64,000 bases of DNA from Hsuehochloa calcarea. Its lineage: Eukaryota > Streptophyta > Magnoliopsida > Poales > Poaceae. Numbering within the stretch: the first letter of the stretch is position 1; every line of letters begins with the position of its first letter. The stretch covers positions 51,780,777 to 51,844,776 of the forward strand of contig CM070609.1 of assembly GCA_036346395.1 (NCBI GenBank), given 5' to 3'. The notes beneath the pieces are model-generated. The model was given only the letters and a program-made list of their open reading frames with translations. It had not been told where the DNA came from and searched no databases. The translations under genes and the position numbers were made by a program. Positions 62,864 through 64,000 of this stretch are shown piece after piece.

Positions 62864-64000
62864 TTTATCCTTATGGGTTGGTTTGAGGGGAGTTTGATCT
62901 TTTCTTATCTTTCCTTGTTCTTTTGATCTTTTATTGTTCTTTTTACGAACTTAGTGATTTTTTGAACTTTTTAGATTTTAGGCCTTTTAATTGCATCTCA
63001 TTGTGTCATATTGCACTCATATGAAAAATACAACAAGTGGTATGAAAAATTCAAAAAAAAATGCATTGTAATATAAGATTTTCTGCTTATCTTTTAAAAT
63101 TGATGAAGCTTTGCCTATTACCCTTTAGAGCTTTTGTATTTCAATTCTTGCTCAATGTCATGTCTAGTTCTTTGACTTGCTAAAATTATCATGCTTTTAC
63201 ATGTGTAGCTAAGTCTTTGCTATATGAGCTAGAACCTTTTAAACAACTCAAACTAAGAAATTGCAATTTGTGGATGTTTTAGCGAGTTGCGTAATTAGTG
63301 CTCCTCTTGTGACATTGGCCCTGTCAGAATTGCTCTGTTAGCTCTTTGATCTAAAATTGACCATTACTTGAGCTTTTGTGTTCTTGAGATTCTAAAAACT
63401 GCTCTTGTGAAAAATGAAAATCAAGATTGTCTTATGCTTAAATTGTGCCAAACTATTCTTACGAGACTGCTTGTCAAATGACATGAACTTGGAGATAGTT
63501 TGATGAACAGAGACGATCTCATGGGGACCTGCTTGTCGAAATGACATGAACCTCAAGATTTGTCGCCCCGGTAGAAGCTTAGAAAGAGTTTGTGGATGGC
63601 TCCTAGTCCAGGATCTTCTTTACTAAGATATACCTTTAATCAACTTTTGGTTGAAGCTTAGGATGAGTTTGTGGATGGCTCCTAGTCCAGGATCTTGTCA
63701 CTAAGTTAGATCATTAGTCAACTTCAATATTCAATGCAAATGAGAAAAATGTTGACAAATAGGCGTTTACAAAATATTGAGCAAAATGATTCAATACGGG
63801 ACTTGATTGACTCTTACTGTGGTCTTTGTTAGATTTTTGATCTCACTTTGACATTTGACATGGCCAATTTCACTTTAGGATCCTGTTGATGAACTTCTTT
63901 GAATTTGAAGCGTTGCTTAAATTGATAAAATCTAATGCTTTACTTTTGAGCCTTTGTGCTTAGCTTTGATATATATGTCTTACCATGATCTTGCTAGCGT
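62864..64000 (+). other. 3' non-coding region of element C, to the window end
   Basis: Collinear with 13721-14860 in B, including the repeated GAGTTTGTGGATGGCTCCTA near 63588 and 63668. No gene. PPT and 3' LTR lie outside. Confidence 0.85.

Larger units (their letters stand above)
46773..64000 (+). mobile_element. Copia retrotransposon C, SIRE/Maximus-like, lacks 3' end in window
   Basis: Plus-strand element from its 5' LTR through PBS, gag, protease, integrase, RT and RNase H into the 3' non-coding region at the window end. Split in RT by Gypsy D (53316-62071). Inserted into gag of J; the five bases before the LTR are CTGTC. Nearly collinear with B, with many private one-base indels. Confidence 0.92.

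Overview
The window is repeat-dominated plant nuclear DNA, most likely intergenic heterochromatin of a grass (Poaceae). I saw no intact host gene, rRNA, tRNA gene or CRISPR array. Almost every base belongs to LTR retrotransposons nested in one another, plus two DNA-transposon remnants. The grass assignment is inference. It rests on a minus-strand Angela/BARE-type Copia element, a RIRE2/Tat-like Gypsy element and several SIRE/Maximus-like Copia elements whose LTRs end in CTAGTCGCCTTTACGGTCC(T/A)ACA. I cannot name the species.

Left nest (1-18677). Copia A (minus, running off the left edge, 5' LTR ending at 9492) carries a 3.5-kb solo LTR (3344-6819, TSD GCTAA) inside its gag. A sits inside Copia B (plus, 9493-17337). 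B sits inside an LTR of a third Copia family, E (17338-18677). E in turn sits in the pol gene of Gypsy element F.

Middle (18678-33880). F is a decayed minus-strand Tat/RIRE2-like Gypsy element (gag, protease, RT). Its leader is split by Copia G (22947-30795, TSD GAGGA, both LTRs present). G keeps a long, nearly open gag but has lost protease, integrase, RT and RNase H. Beyond G come about 650 bp that may be F's LTR, then a weak PIF/Harbinger-like transposase remnant, then about 1.4 kb in which I see nothing.

Right nest (33881-64000). Copia H (plus; LTR 33881-36181) has a gag without the usual N-terminal capsid part and is interrupted by solo LTR I (36360-38612, TSD TGTGT). At 41119 it is interrupted by Angela-like Copia J (minus). 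J contains a small hAT element (45618-46482, 8-bp TSD TTTGGATC) and is itself broken by Copia C (plus; 5' LTR 46773-48558). C's reverse transcriptase is split by Gypsy D (minus; 53316-62071, TSD AATGC, two 2.37-kb LTRs, largely non-coding interior). H, J and C all run past the right edge.

Most notable signal: LTRs of every SIRE-like family here carry clusters of 11-bp hyphenated palindromes of the form CGGxy-N-y'x'CCG. The inner dinucleotide differs by family but changes symmetrically: CGGTC-N-GACCG in A/B/C/G, CGGAA-N-TTCCG in E, CGGTA-N-TACCG in H. Centre-to-centre distances fall mostly in two classes, about 20-23 bp and about 14-17 bp, in all families. A copy of the array also lies between gag and protease in B and C. 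I know of no established explanation for this pattern.
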